Assembly (NCBI RefSeq): GCF_034119865.1
Contig: NZ_CP139421.1
Location: forward strand, 2,666,001-2,730,000
DNA: 64,000 nt
Origin: Algoriphagus sp. NG3
GTDB taxonomy: Bacteria; Bacteroidota; Bacteroidia; Cytophagales; Cyclobacteriaceae
Direction: 5' to 3'
A program made the position numbers and the translations under genes. Shown in pieces: positions 21,260-31,109 of this stretch. The first letter of the stretch is position 1. Every line of letters starts with the position of its first letter. The notes under the pieces were generated by a model. That model worked only from the letters and a program-made list of their open reading frames with translations, was not told where the DNA came from and searched no databases.

Positions 21260-22411
21260 TTATTCAAACATGCCTTCCTCTTGCAAAAAGGCAGCTGCTT
21301 CTATCAGCATCATGCCTGATAACTGGGTGGTCAAGTCAGTTTGGCCAGTTGGCAATTCTCTCCAGCTAGGCCCTGAGAGCATTTCCGGTCTTTTTAAACC
21401 TGACTTATAAAACGTATCCGCATTAAACTTCAGAAAATCAATCATAGCTTGGCGGTCAGTTTCATTTATGGAAGGCTCTTGGATCAATTCAGTAAAATAC
21501 CGGACGAAAATCCCCTTGAATAAGCCCCCATCTCCCTGACCTTCATTTTTCAAGATACCTTCAGTAGATATTTCTGAACGGGTCATGGACGACTTTGCCG
21601 TCTGGATTGCATCCAAGAGATAGCCATTTTCTCCGGTAATCTGGTATAAACGAAGTCCGGATCCAATCCAAGTGCCGGCATTATACGTGAATATCCAATC
21701 TTTCTTCACCGTAGGCACGCCTTCTATCAGTTCTATATTATCCCAAACAAGTCCTGTCTCAGGATCTACCAAATTTTCCTTTTGCCATACATACAAGTCT
21801 TTGGCCCAATCCAGGTAATACTCATCATTGCTTACATGATAAAGTCTGGTCGCCAGTACAATGGTTGGCCCATTGGAAACCGCATTTTTGAGGTTTGGCG
21901 TATCCTTTTTCCAAGTGATCCCTCCACCGAACACCTCACTATAGCTCTCCAGTATATCATGCCATAGGAATTCCGCCACCTCAAGGTACTCCTCATCCCC
22001 GGTGGCTTCATAGGCGCGCACACAGGAGTTGCCAAGCCAAAGCATATCGTCATTGAACACATTGGTGAAGGTTCCTCCGTTGTTGGACTTGATCCCATTC
22101 AGAAGCTTCTTCATCCTGTCCAGGTATATGCCATTTCCGGTACGTGTATAGGCATCTACATAGACATGCAATGCATGCGCATTGGGCCAGTAGCCTCCAA
22201 AGGAACCGCCGGGACTGAAATTAAACGATCCATCAGCTGCAATGTAAAGGGAGTAAGTGGAAGATTGCATGGAATCTGCAGTAGCTGCATAGTCATATAC
22301 AATTTCCTCCACTTCTTCAAAGTTGTTTCTAAGTGGCCCCAGATCCTTGTCGACACAAGAAGTAAAAGCCATCCCAGAAAGCATACTTAGCATTACTAAA
22401 TTGTTTTTCAT
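21260..22411 (-). CDS. GH76 endo-alpha-1,6-mannanase, lipoprotein (copy 2)
   Basis: 383 residues; lipoprotein signal with C19 (GMAFTSC). The catalytic pair is D121-D122 (NVFNDDMLWLGNSCVRAYEATG), followed by GGGITWKKDTPNLKNAVSNGPTIVLATRLYH, FTYNAGTWIGSGLRLYQITG and GDGGLFKGIFVRYF. These line up with copy 1, but overall similarity is only moderate, so the pair is old or the two enzymes differ in specificity (backbone versus shorter oligomers). It follows the SusE-like gene by 20 bp and belongs to the sigma/FecR/SusCDE operon. Confidence 0.92.
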   Translation of the reverse strand: MKNNLVMLSMLSGMAFTSCVDKDLGPLRNNFEEVEEIVYDYAATADSMQSSTYSLYIAADGSFNFSPGGSFGGYWPNAHALHVYVDAYTRTGNGIYLDRMKKLLNGIKSNNGGTFTNVFNDDMLWLGNSCVRAYEATGDEEYLEVAEFLWHDILESYSEVFGGGITWKKDTPNLKNAVSNGPTIVLATRLYHVSNDEYYLDWAKDLYVWQKENLVDPETGLVWDNIELIEGVPTVKKDWIFTYNAGTWIGSGLRLYQITGENGYLLDAIQTAKSSMTRSEISTEGILKNEGQGDGGLFKGIFVRYFTELIQEPSINETDRQAMIDFLKFNADTFYKSGLKRPEMLSGPSWRELPTGQTDLTTQLSGMMLIEAAAFLQEEGMFE

Positions 22412-22431
22412 TTTTGTTTTCGCTTAATGTG

Positions 22432-23559
22432 TTAATCCACTGAGACTACATGCGTATAATTTGACACCTCGGCATTAAAGATGACACTGATATCCGCATT
22501 GGCATTATCCACTTCGGTTGCAAACTTATAGCTGTTATTCCATCTGTCGTTTGACACCGGAACCATGTACCAGTAAGCAGGCCCGGTGGATTCTGTAGGG
22601 CGCTGATTATCTCCGTTGGTACTTCCAAACCATTCTTCCATTTCATTTCCTTCTACATCCTTCGTTGTAAATCTGAATTTATAGCGCTCGTCACGTCCCC
22701 AGCTTTCCTGTCTGAATTCAATAGGAAAATCCGTAACGGACCAAGTCCCATTCGATTCATAAGGAAGATCCGTCAGGAATACATCATTAGGAGCAAACCA
22801 TAATTCCACTTTGCTTACCTCTGTGATCTCAGTAGTACCATTAGAAAAATCCACCCTGATTCTATACACTTTTTGATCCCCGGAATACTCAGTTTCCCCA
22901 TCAGCTCTCAGCTTGTCCCCGTCAATGAAAAAGATATCCGGTTCTCCGGTATTTCTTGAGACAAAATGATATGCCCCTTCGTTCAGTGAGGTGTAGGCTT
23001 CAAAGGTATTTGTGCTGGTTTTTTTCATCAGTATAGCATCTGAAAGCGACTCCCCTGCTTCTGTCGCAGAACCTAGCAGATACAATTCATCAGGAGCAGG
23101 AAAGCCTGCAGGACGGGCTACTTCTATGATTCTGATATCCATTAAGGGTTGCACGTTTACTCCTTTGGAAGATTGTACTGACCATTGAAGTTTTCCTACA
23201 GCATCAGGCTGAATTCCGGCCATTTGGGCTATTTTATTCAGTTCTGAAAAAGGAAGGGTAAGTCTGCGCTGCAGTCCTCTTCCATCAGATGGCAGAAGAT
23301 AAACAGGATCCGAGAAATCCCCCTGTTCTGTATCAAATATCACATCATACAGCACTACCCCATTGTCGGCTGCTTTGGCGGCCTCCCATTCGAAAATCGC
23401 AGAACTCTGCGCCCCGAGGTTCATGAAGGCATTGTTTTCCGGTGAGTAAAGTGCATTTACAGGCGTGACTTCAGTGTGTAGCTCTGCATCTTCCTGACAG
23501 GAAAACAGAGATATCAAAACTGCCGCTACACCAAGTGTTTTATATAGGAAATTTTTCAT
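22432..23559 (-). CDS. SusE/SusF-like glycan-binding lipoprotein
   Basis: 375 residues; lipoprotein signal with C21 (ISLFSC). Residues ~35-140 fit the SusE N-terminal domain (LYSPENNAFMNLGAQSSAIFEWEAAKAADNGVVLYDVIFD). The remainder has two beta-sandwich, starch-binding-like segments (LYLLGSATEAG, VFLTDLPYESNGTWSVTDFP). SusE/F proteins hold glycan on the cell surface and have no catalytic activity. It lies 30 bp after the SusD gene and 20 bp before GH76 copy 2. Confidence 0.85.
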   Translation of the reverse strand: MKNFLYKTLGVAAVLISLFSCQEDAELHTEVTPVNALYSPENNAFMNLGAQSSAIFEWEAAKAADNGVVLYDVIFDTEQGDFSDPVYLLPSDGRGLQRRLTLPFSELNKIAQMAGIQPDAVGKLQWSVQSSKGVNVQPLMDIRIIEVARPAGFPAPDELYLLGSATEAGESLSDAILMKKTSTNTFEAYTSLNEGAYHFVSRNTGEPDIFFIDGDKLRADGETEYSGDQKVYRIRVDFSNGTTEITEVSKVELWFAPNDVFLTDLPYESNGTWSVTDFPIEFRQESWGRDERYKFRFTTKDVEGNEMEEWFGSTNGDNQRPTESTGPAYWYMVPVSNDRWNNSYKFATEVDNANADISVIFNAEVSNYTHVVSVD

Positions 23560-23589
23560 TTTTATAATGTTTAGGTTTAGGCAGGGATA

Positions 23590-25221
23590 TTAATTCCAAC
23601 CTGGATTTTGGGTCAAATTTGAATTGAGGTTTCGCTCGTCCCGCGGGATTGGCCATAAGTAATGCTTGGAGGGGTCAAAAGACCGTAGGTTAACACGCAA
23701 ATAGCCTCCGTCTTCGGAGGGAGGCCCGAATTTGGCTCCATGAGCCCAGCCATTCAGTACATCTTCAGCTATTCTCCATCTTCTGATATCGAATATCCTA
23801 AGACCTTCCATAGCCAGCTCTACTCTACGCTCGTTTCGGATAATTTCCCGGTAATCCTCCTGGGAAAGACCGGAATTGAATTGCAAAGCTGTTGCTGCGT
23901 CAAACCCTGCACGTTCTCTCAGTGCTCCAATGGTAAGATTCCAGGTGCTTTCATCGAGCTGTCCCAATTCATTTTTAGCTTCAGCATACATCAATAATAC
24001 ATCGGCATAGCGGATCAGCATCAGATTGAGTCCCGATGCAAACTGAACCAGGTGGGTCGGATCAAAATATTTCCGGGTGTAATAGCCCGTAGTAGTGCTG
24101 GATGATCCCGGTACATATTCATCCGGTGCCGAAGAATCCGGATCTGTGCCAGGCTTAATGTAGATAGTCCGGGTGGTACCATTCTCTTCCCATTCATACT
24201 CATGATATACTACCGTGGCGGTTAGGCGCGGATCTCTATTTACATAGGGATTTTCCTCATCATATCCTGAATCAGGGTGACCAATAGCCAGCCCCTCGCT
24301 TGTCATATAGCTATCGACCAACTCCTGAGTTGGCGCCAAGGCATTGAGTCTAGCCCCCGCGGATAAAGGAGCCATGTCAAAAAACTGACCCCAAGTCCGA
24401 AACTGAGGCACATACTGTAGACTTAGAATATCTTCCTGACTGTATTCATTTTCTGGTAAGAAAAGCCCCTCATAGGACGGAAATAAGCCATAACTCCCGA
24501 AAGCATTACCATTGATCAGATTCTCAGTAGCCTGAACTACCTCCTGCCACTGTCCTTCATACAGATGCACCCTAGCCTTTAGTGCCATCGCCGCTCCGGC
24601 AGTGATCCTACCCCTTTCAGAATCCGGAAGATCCTGTCGGGTAGGTAAGGTGAGGCTGATCTGCTCCAGCTCATCCAGGATAAATCCCAACACTTCCGCT
24701 TTTGGTGTGCGGATGACTTCCTGTGCTTCTTCTATAGTGATATCCCTGGACAAAAGCGGTACATCGCCAAACCAGGTCATCAACTGAAAATGCAAAAACG
24801 CTCTAATGAAGCGTGCTTCAGCCATCATTCTGGCTTTATTTCCTTCATCCATATCCGGCACTCTGTCAATATTTTCCAGAAGAATATTGCAGGTTTTTAT
24901 ACCGGTGTAATTACTGTTCCATTCCCCTTGTAGGCGTCCCAAGGATGGGTCGTATGTACCTGCTGCCAAGGAAGCAGCTCCTTCTGTATCCCCTCGACCA
25001 TTATAGGCATTATCCGATGCTCCCTCATTGTAGAAAAAACGGCTACTTCCATAGAGCTGGGAATACGCAGTATTCAATACACTTTGTGCTTTGGCCTCTG
25101 AATCCCAGTAGGTAAGATCCGTAAAGGTATTTTCGGGGGCCAAATCCAACTCCTTGCATCCAGTCCAGCAAAGGGCGCTGAAGGCAGTGAGTATAATTAT
25201 ATATTTTTTGAATATTGTCAT
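23590..25221 (-). CDS. RagB/SusD family glycan-binding lipoprotein (mannan locus)
   Basis: 543 residues with lipobox C22 (CWTGC). Family motifs are MMAEARFIRAFLHFQLMTWFGDVPLL, LMLIRYADVLLMYAEAKNELGQ, REIIRNERRVELAMEGLRIFDIRRW and the terminal LWPIPRDERNLNSNLTQNPGW. It forms the surface lid of the SusC at 25234-28608, 12 bp upstream. Together with SusE and two GH76 enzymes in the same transcription unit, an alpha-mannan oligosaccharide ligand is likely. Confidence 0.96.
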   Translation of the reverse strand: MTIFKKYIIILTAFSALCWTGCKELDLAPENTFTDLTYWDSEAKAQSVLNTAYSQLYGSSRFFYNEGASDNAYNGRGDTEGAASLAAGTYDPSLGRLQGEWNSNYTGIKTCNILLENIDRVPDMDEGNKARMMAEARFIRAFLHFQLMTWFGDVPLLSRDITIEEAQEVIRTPKAEVLGFILDELEQISLTLPTRQDLPDSERGRITAGAAMALKARVHLYEGQWQEVVQATENLINGNAFGSYGLFPSYEGLFLPENEYSQEDILSLQYVPQFRTWGQFFDMAPLSAGARLNALAPTQELVDSYMTSEGLAIGHPDSGYDEENPYVNRDPRLTATVVYHEYEWEENGTTRTIYIKPGTDPDSSAPDEYVPGSSSTTTGYYTRKYFDPTHLVQFASGLNLMLIRYADVLLMYAEAKNELGQLDESTWNLTIGALRERAGFDAATALQFNSGLSQEDYREIIRNERRVELAMEGLRIFDIRRWRIAEDVLNGWAHGAKFGPPSEDGGYLRVNLRSFDPSKHYLWPIPRDERNLNSNLTQNPGWN

Positions 25222-25233
25222 TTGAAAGGTAGG

Positions 25234-28200
25234 TTAAAAGGTGATATCCAAGCCAAATCCGTAATACACCATGGTCGGGTACGCCCTGGCACTATTCGCA
25301 CCACCACTTCTCATACTGTTGTCAAATTCTGACAATTCAGGATCCACAAAATCCACTTTGGATAAAGTGAACAGATTCTGTCCCGATACATAGGCACGGC
25401 AGGTTTGCATGCCCACTCGTTGTGCCAGAGCCTGAGGCAAGGTATATCCCAGCTGTATATTTTTCAGGCGGAGGTAAGCCCCATCAAAAAGGTACATGTC
25501 TGAGCCCCTTCGGAAGTTGTTGGTGTTGGACTGGCTGCCATTCTCCGCCAAAATAGGGTATCGGGCATCAGGATTTTGAGGAGTCCAATAGTCCAGTTGA
25601 TGGGTGTACATGGTCATCCCGTAATTGAAATGGAAAGGCTCTACGCTTTCTCCTCGGATCATCATGGTTCTACGTCCTACCCCCTGCGCAAAAAGATTCA
25701 GGTCAAAGCCTTTCACCTTTACATTATAGGTAAAACCGAAAGTCATTCGAGGGAATGGGTTGCCAAAGACGTAATTGTCATCATCGTTGATAATGCCATT
25801 TCCGTCCACATCCACATACCTATTATCACCGGGTTGCACGTTCAATCCTTCCGGCTTTGGCCCAGCCTCTACTTCATCCAGATTTTGGAAATACCCATCA
25901 CGCTTTAAGCCCACATAGGAATTAAAGGGATAGCCCTCTTTCAGCAGCACCTGCAATTCCTCCAAACCTGTCAGACGCTCCTCTCCCTGAAAATCCAGCA
26001 CTACATTCCTGGAATCGCCGAGATTAAAAGTGAAGGAATGGTTGAACAGTTGTCCTCTATGCCTGTAAGTGGTTGTAATTTCCCAACCTTTGTTACTCAC
26101 TTTTCCACTGTTGAAGTCCGGCAGAGAAGTGCCGAATACTCCGGGAACAGCTGGTGGAACAAGGATATCGGATGTAACTTTATCGAAGTAATCCAAGCTT
26201 AAAGTCAAAGCCCCGTCCATAAAGTCAAGGTCTGCGCCTATATTGAAAGTAGCGGCTCTCTCCCATTGGATATTTGGATTGGCATAATTGAATCCTGTGC
26301 CACCCACTGGTGAATTGTTAAATCCATAAGCATTCTGGAAGGTAAAGAAGGTGGTCTGATACTGGTAATTGCCCACATTCTGATTGCCCAGCACTCCGTA
26401 AGAAGACCGGATCTTAAAATCTCCAAATCTTTCTTTATAACCACTCATAAATGATTCCTCAGAAAGCCTATACCCTACGGATGCTGAAGGGAAGAAACCC
26501 CACCTTTTTCTTTCCCTGAATTTGGACGAGCCATCGTACCGAAAGCTGAGCTCAGCAAAATACTTTTTACTATAGTCGTAATTGAAAGCGCCGAAGACAG
26601 AATAAAGACTGTTTTCAGAAGAACTTTGGTTGGAGTTGTACGAATCCGGGCTGATAACTGTCTCTGTCACGGGAGTTCCCAAATCAGGATCAGTAAAAGT
26701 CTTATAGATACCTATACCTCTATCCGTATGATTCTCATTGGCTCCCCCGATGAGGAAACTCACTTCATGGACATCAGAGAACACTTTGGAATAGTCAAGC
26801 ATGACCTGGGTATTGAGATCCATCCCTTTTCGATTTTCATCATTTGTATTGCGGTTACCGCCGTACACACCTCTTGGATAGAAATCCACCTGGATTACAC
26901 GACCATATTGATTGTTGGAGAACATATTGAAGCCAAATACACCCCTAACTTTCAAATGGTCGGTAAGACGGAATTCGCCGTTAAGATTACCAAACACATT
27001 ATCATCAATATGTTGTCTGAAACCACCCTGCTCCAAGATGCCCAATGGATTAAACTCCTGTAAAACATCATTGGTCAGGTATCTTCCCAAAGAGTCTTTT
27101 TGGGTATAATATAGAGGAACCCTGTTCGCATCAGCCATCAAAGTGCCACTCGAAGAGGAATGATCTGTGATCAATCTTCGGGTATAGGCCAGTCTGGAAC
27201 TCAGTTTAAACCTTCCAAATTCATTGGTGAGGTTCATTCTATAATTGAATCGCTTGTAGCCTTTTGCTGGTCCCACATAATTGTTTTGCTGGTCAGTGTA
27301 GCCGGCGGATATCAAATAAGTGCTGTTTTCACCCCCTCCGGAGACTGTAAGATTATGGTTTTGCTGTAGGGCATTGTCAAAAATTTCCTTGGCAAACCAT
27401 TCGGTATCCCCATTTTGCTGGATCTGACGGATTTCTTCCGGGCTGAATATAGCCTCACTTCTGCCAGCATTGAACGCGGCTTCATTGCGGAGCATGGCAT
27501 TTTGATATCCATGAACTGGAGCAGTAAAAAACTGTGGCGTATTTACTCCTACCAACCCATTATAGGTCACCACCGGACGGGAGTTCTTTTGACCTTGCTT
27601 GGTAGTGATCAGTACCACGCCATTGTTTGCCCTGGAACCATATATGGCGGCACTACCGGCATCTTTCAGTACAGAGACGCTTTCTATATCCGAGGGATTC
27701 AGCAGGTTGATATCACCTCCTATTACTCCGTCAATTACCACCAAGGGGGAATTATCGCCAAGTGTACTGATACCCCTGATATTGAGGTTTACACCCGCCC
27801 CAGGTTCAGAATTACGCTGCTGCACAATCAGGTTGGCAGATACACCCTGCAAAGCCTGGCTCATGGTAGCCACAGGCCTACCTTCAAAAGCCTCCTGGCC
27901 TACCTGATCCACAGCTCCGACCAGGCTGACCTTTTTGCGCGTCCCATAACCTACTACGATCACCTCTTCCAATGTGGAAAGGTTTACACCCATAGTAACG
28001 TTGATTATACTCTGGGAGCCCACAGTGATTTTTTGGGTTTCATAGCCCAAAAAAGAAAATATCAGGACATCGCCTTCTGTTGCCTCAAGCGCATAGTTTC
28101 CGTCCAGATCCGTGACAGTTCCTACTCCTGATTGACCCTCCACCGTCACTGAGGCTCCCGGAAGAGGCTCTCCTGTTTCATCTGTAACCACCCCTGTCAA

Positions 28201-28608
28201 CTGTATAAAAGTCACAGGTTTTTTAGGTGCAGACTGGACTACCGCCACTGCGGTTTTAGAGACATGGATAGTTGTATTGATTTGCTTGAATGACAAGCTT
28301 GATTTAGAGGAAAGTTCCTCCAGAATAGCCAGCAGATTTTGATTCTGGGCATCCATGGATACCTTGGGACTGCTCTGGATCAGTCCAAGATCGTAAGCAA
28401 ACCTGAATTCGGTTTTATTCTCTATGGTCTTTAACAGCTTCTCCACAGAGGCATCCTTCAGGCTGATACTTAAAATAACATCTTTTAGGTCATTCTGCTG
28501 ACCTGCGGAAATCTGAATTCCTCCGGAAAAACCCCCTGCCATAAAAAATAAGCAGAGTAGATACCGGATAAACAGCTTCCCCCTCATCATTTGTAATTTG
28601 TGTTTCAT
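25234..28608 (-). CDS. SusC/RagA TonB-dependent transporter with STN domain
   Basis: 1124 residues. After the signal sequence an STN (secretin/TonB short N-terminal) domain lies at ~40-112 (VILSISLKDASVEKLLKTIENKTEFRFAYDLGLI), then a carboxypeptidase-regulatory-like domain (~133-210; LTGVVTDETGEPLPGASVTVEG), the plug (LEEVIVVGYGTRKKVSLVG, SVLKDAGSAAIYGSRANNGVVLI) and the barrel ending YYGFGLDITF. An STN domain is the usual contact point with a FecR anti-sigma factor, and FecR is the next gene upstream. This transporter is therefore both importer and signal receptor of the locus. Confidence 0.96.
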   Translation of the reverse strand: MKHKLQMMRGKLFIRYLLCLFFMAGGFSGGIQISAGQQNDLKDVILSISLKDASVEKLLKTIENKTEFRFAYDLGLIQSSPKVSMDAQNQNLLAILEELSSKSSLSFKQINTTIHVSKTAVAVVQSAPKKPVTFIQLTGVVTDETGEPLPGASVTVEGQSGVGTVTDLDGNYALEATEGDVLIFSFLGYETQKITVGSQSIINVTMGVNLSTLEEVIVVGYGTRKKVSLVGAVDQVGQEAFEGRPVATMSQALQGVSANLIVQQRNSEPGAGVNLNIRGISTLGDNSPLVVIDGVIGGDINLLNPSDIESVSVLKDAGSAAIYGSRANNGVVLITTKQGQKNSRPVVTYNGLVGVNTPQFFTAPVHGYQNAMLRNEAAFNAGRSEAIFSPEEIRQIQQNGDTEWFAKEIFDNALQQNHNLTVSGGGENSTYLISAGYTDQQNNYVGPAKGYKRFNYRMNLTNEFGRFKLSSRLAYTRRLITDHSSSSGTLMADANRVPLYYTQKDSLGRYLTNDVLQEFNPLGILEQGGFRQHIDDNVFGNLNGEFRLTDHLKVRGVFGFNMFSNNQYGRVIQVDFYPRGVYGGNRNTNDENRKGMDLNTQVMLDYSKVFSDVHEVSFLIGGANENHTDRGIGIYKTFTDPDLGTPVTETVISPDSYNSNQSSSENSLYSVFGAFNYDYSKKYFAELSFRYDGSSKFRERKRWGFFPSASVGYRLSEESFMSGYKERFGDFKIRSSYGVLGNQNVGNYQYQTTFFTFQNAYGFNNSPVGGTGFNYANPNIQWERAATFNIGADLDFMDGALTLSLDYFDKVTSDILVPPAVPGVFGTSLPDFNSGKVSNKGWEITTTYRHRGQLFNHSFTFNLGDSRNVVLDFQGEERLTGLEELQVLLKEGYPFNSYVGLKRDGYFQNLDEVEAGPKPEGLNVQPGDNRYVDVDGNGIINDDDNYVFGNPFPRMTFGFTYNVKVKGFDLNLFAQGVGRRTMMIRGESVEPFHFNYGMTMYTHQLDYWTPQNPDARYPILAENGSQSNTNNFRRGSDMYLFDGAYLRLKNIQLGYTLPQALAQRVGMQTCRAYVSGQNLFTLSKVDFVDPELSEFDNSMRSGGANSARAYPTMVYYGFGLDITF

Positions 28609-28653
28609 TATTTTGGGATTGTTTAGGTTTATTATGGGTGGTCTATTGACCGA

Positions 28654-29712
28654 TTATTTATTTCTGATCTTCACTATTCCATCCTTTAGCTCATAAGAAA
28701 TTCCTAGGGAGTATTTCATCCCGTTAAGTACATTTTCCAGGCTTTCATTCTGAAACTCCCCACTGTATTTGCCTTTAGGAATTTCCCCCGAGGCAAACTC
28801 AAAACTTACGTTGTACCATTTGGAAAGACGGTCAAACACATGCTGGTAGCTCTCTTCCTGAAACTTGAGGATGCGGTGCCTCCAACCTACCAAATGGTTG
28901 TAATCGTATCCACCCTTCTTCAGGGACTGGGTATCTGTGTCGTAATAAGTCGCTTCCGCTGGCAGTATAGTGGTAGATACTCCTGAAGCGGTATTGACCA
29001 TTACTTTCCCTGTGACCACAGCCACATGCATTTTTGACTCATCTGGATAGGCACTCACATCAAATGAAGTTCCCAGCACCTCAGTCTTCAATTCCCCGCT
29101 CACTACCGTAAAAGGGAGATTCTCGTTCTTTTGAACTTCAAAAAATGCCTGTCCTATAAGTTCCACTATCCGCTCATTTTCGAAGGAGACAGGATACTTT
29201 ATTTCACTGTCAGAATTGAGCATAACCGTGGATCCGTCTGGTAGGTGGAAGATTTTCTTCACTCCTTTGGGAACAGATTTGCTAAGCCACATCTGGGTTT
29301 CGGATACTTTTATAGACTCCTCATCAGTTGACCCCATGTAATTAAAAAACAGAAAACCCGCTAGTAGAACAGAAGCTGCTACAGGCCAGAGCCAAGCAAA
29401 CTTCTTTTTGTACCGATCGGAGTACAAGCTTGGAGGGGTTTGGCTTTCCCACTTAGCATTAAACTCCAGCAGCCTATTACGCATTTGATTAAAATCCCCT
29501 TCTTCCATGCGATAGTTGTTTTTCAAAACCATGGATTTAGAAAGCTCAATCGCCCGAAACATGGTCTCTTTTTTATCCGCATTTTCGCTCGCCCAATCTT
29601 GCCAATAGCGATCCAGCTCGGCATTGGGACTTGCCATCCATTTCATGAAAAGTGGATTCTTCAAAAAATCCGTTTCATCCGAAGGATTAAAATTCATACT
29701 ATAAAGGGTCAT
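28654..29712 (-). CDS. FecR-family anti-sigma factor
   Basis: 352 residues. The cytoplasmic N-terminus (~1-105) precedes one membrane span (FAWLWPVAASVLLAGFLFF), then the periplasmic FecR domain (GVKKIFHLPDGSTVMLNSDSEIKYP, VVSGELKTEVLGTSFDVSAY, VVTGKVMV). The C-terminal ~70 residues fit DUF4974 (ILKFQEESYQHVFDRLSKWYNVSFEF, KGKYSGEFQNESLENVLNGMKYSLGI). It should hold the ECF sigma factor inactive until the SusC STN domain signals. The ATG five codons downstream is a possible alternative start. The gene is separated from the sigma gene by about 725 bp, which is unusually far. Confidence 0.94.
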   Translation of the reverse strand: MTLYSMNFNPSDETDFLKNPLFMKWMASPNAELDRYWQDWASENADKKETMFRAIELSKSMVLKNNYRMEEGDFNQMRNRLLEFNAKWESQTPPSLYSDRYKKKFAWLWPVAASVLLAGFLFFNYMGSTDEESIKVSETQMWLSKSVPKGVKKIFHLPDGSTVMLNSDSEIKYPVSFENERIVELIGQAFFEVQKNENLPFTVVSGELKTEVLGTSFDVSAYPDESKMHVAVVTGKVMVNTASGVSTTILPAEATYYDTDTQSLKKGGYDYNHLVGWRHRILKFQEESYQHVFDRLSKWYNVSFEFASGEIPKGKYSGEFQNESLENVLNGMKYSLGISYELKDGIVKIRNK

Positions 29713-29856
29713 TCCGCGGCTTAGTTACCGCTTACAATCTATATAGAGACCTAACCAGGAAAAATGACCCCACAGGGGGCTGAATTTTTTTTAAAAAATA
29801 TGGAAAACATTACTGATCGTACCGTTGGCACTCTGAAAACATGTGAGTTTCAGTAA

Positions 29857-29978
29857 CCCAGAATTGCATTCTGGGCATTTACAGGCCTTGCCTTTGGCAA
29901 GAGTAATCATCTTGCCAGATTTCAGTTGATTAGCGTGTTTGTGCTAAAGGCACAACAGGTAGCTGCCCTGAATGCAGC
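29857..29978. repeat. Array of four consecutive hairpins between sigma and fecR
   Basis: Four perfect stems follow one another: CCCAGAAT/ATTCTGGG (29857-29875), CTTGCC/GGCAAG (29887-29901), TTGTGC/GCACAA (29939-29955) and GCTGC/GCAGC (29962-29978). Loops are 3, 3, 5 and 7 bases. They would lie in the 5' leader of the fecR message. Confidence 0.6.
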
Positions 29979-30022
29979 AAGGCACTATTCCGGGTTGGTA
30001 AATCAGAATGAATTCTCCAAAA

Positions 30023-30202
30023 GAGGCTGTCTCATATCTCATAATTGTCACATTAAGCTCCAGCCTCCCGGAGAGCAGGCCCGCCTCCCGGAGGGCAGGA
30101 AGTCGAAATGGGCTTAATTAGCGAATAAAAGGCCTCGACTTTCATGCCTTGTGCAGACTGGCCCCTCAGCCTGACATGAAAACTTACTTATGAGATAGCC
30201 TC
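30023..30202. mobile_element. MITE-like element, about 180 bp
   Basis: GAGGCTGTCTCATA at 30023-30036 and TATGAGATAGCCTC at 30189-30202 form 14-bp terminal inverted repeats with one mismatch. The interior contains two 17-bp direct copies of GCCTCCCGGAG(A/G)GCAGG (30063-30079, 30083-30099) and no coding capacity. Ends of this kind resemble termini of insertion sequences, so it is probably a non-autonomous derivative. No clear target duplication was found. Confidence 0.65.
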
Positions 30203-30437
30203 ATTCGGTAAATTATGGGTTAATCCTGTAGATAGAGATCCCGATATTTGTGAGAAAAACTATGAGCGCTAGGTAGCTACGTGGTCAAATAAAAGTTAAT
30301 TATAAACCCAAACTAGTTGATGACTCCCTACGTGCAAAACTGATTCATGAAACAGATCTAAGGTCAACAAAGAAACATCACAATCAGCATGTAGCTATAG
30401 TCTCACAGAGTTTTAGAGGAAATGTCTGGAATAAACC

Positions 30438-31109
30438 TTATACCATAAAAATCTGAAGTACCCTTAAAACATCCCGGTGTTTACCGAGAAGTTCACCCAA
30501 TCCGCTTAGGGCACGGTACAGGAGTTTTCTGGCAGATTTGACTTGAGAAAACTCCATGACATCTGCAATCTCCAGATAAGTCAACCCTTCAAAAAAGTAG
30601 AGTGCCAATATTTCCCGCTGTCTGACAGGTAGTTTATTACAGGCATCTTCCAAGATCTGCTTTTGATCCAAGGTAAGAAAGGTATTTATCCCATGGTAAT
30701 CGGGAGACACACTCAGCTGAAAGTTTCCTGCCAATCCCAAGTTCTCGTCGAAAACAAGTTTTTTATGCTGCTTGAGCAGCCTCACTAACCTTCTTCTAAA
30801 ACATGAAAACAGGTAATGTTTAACAGATTGAGCAGCACCGAGCTTTGTTTTGTTCTTGATCAGCTGGTAAAACACATCCTGCACCGCATCATTGATGATC
30901 CCGGAATCCGTGGTAAACTGCTTGCCATAATTAAAGAGTTTGTGGGCATACAGCTCAAACAATTTACCCAGCGCCTGCTCACTTCCCTGCAAAAATTCTA
31001 TCCAGATAACCGAATCGGAAGATTGGCTGCCATTTTCTGACGTATGATCTCCTTGAGGATTTTTATTCTCCTTAGGTAAAAATCCATTTAGATCAGTTTG
31101 GGAATTCAT
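30438..31109 (-). CDS. ECF-type RNA polymerase sigma factor
   Basis: 223 residues from the ATG at 31109; a TTG at 31133 gives a slightly longer frame. Region 2 is seen at LFELYAHKLFNYGKQFTTDSGIINDAVQDVFYQLIKNKTKL, and region 4 at LEDACNKLPVRQREILALYFFEGLTYLEIADVMEFSQVKSARKLLYRALSGL. This is the Bacteroidota SusCD-associated ECF family. With FecR and the STN-bearing SusC it forms the trans-envelope signalling chain that should switch on the mannan-degrading genes downstream. The gap of about 725 bp to fecR holds hairpins and a MITE-like element. Confidence 0.94.
   Translation of the reverse strand: MNSQTDLNGFLPKENKNPQGDHTSENGSQSSDSVIWIEFLQGSEQALGKLFELYAHKLFNYGKQFTTDSGIINDAVQDVFYQLIKNKTKLGAAQSVKHYLFSCFRRRLVRLLKQHKKLVFDENLGLAGNFQLSVSPDYHGINTFLTLDQKQILEDACNKLPVRQREILALYFFEGLTYLEIADVMEFSQVKSARKLLYRALSGLGELLGKHRDVLRVLQIFMV

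Noticed and set aside
27415..28131. 238-codon plus-strand reading frame
   Set aside because: Antisense to the plug region of SusC.
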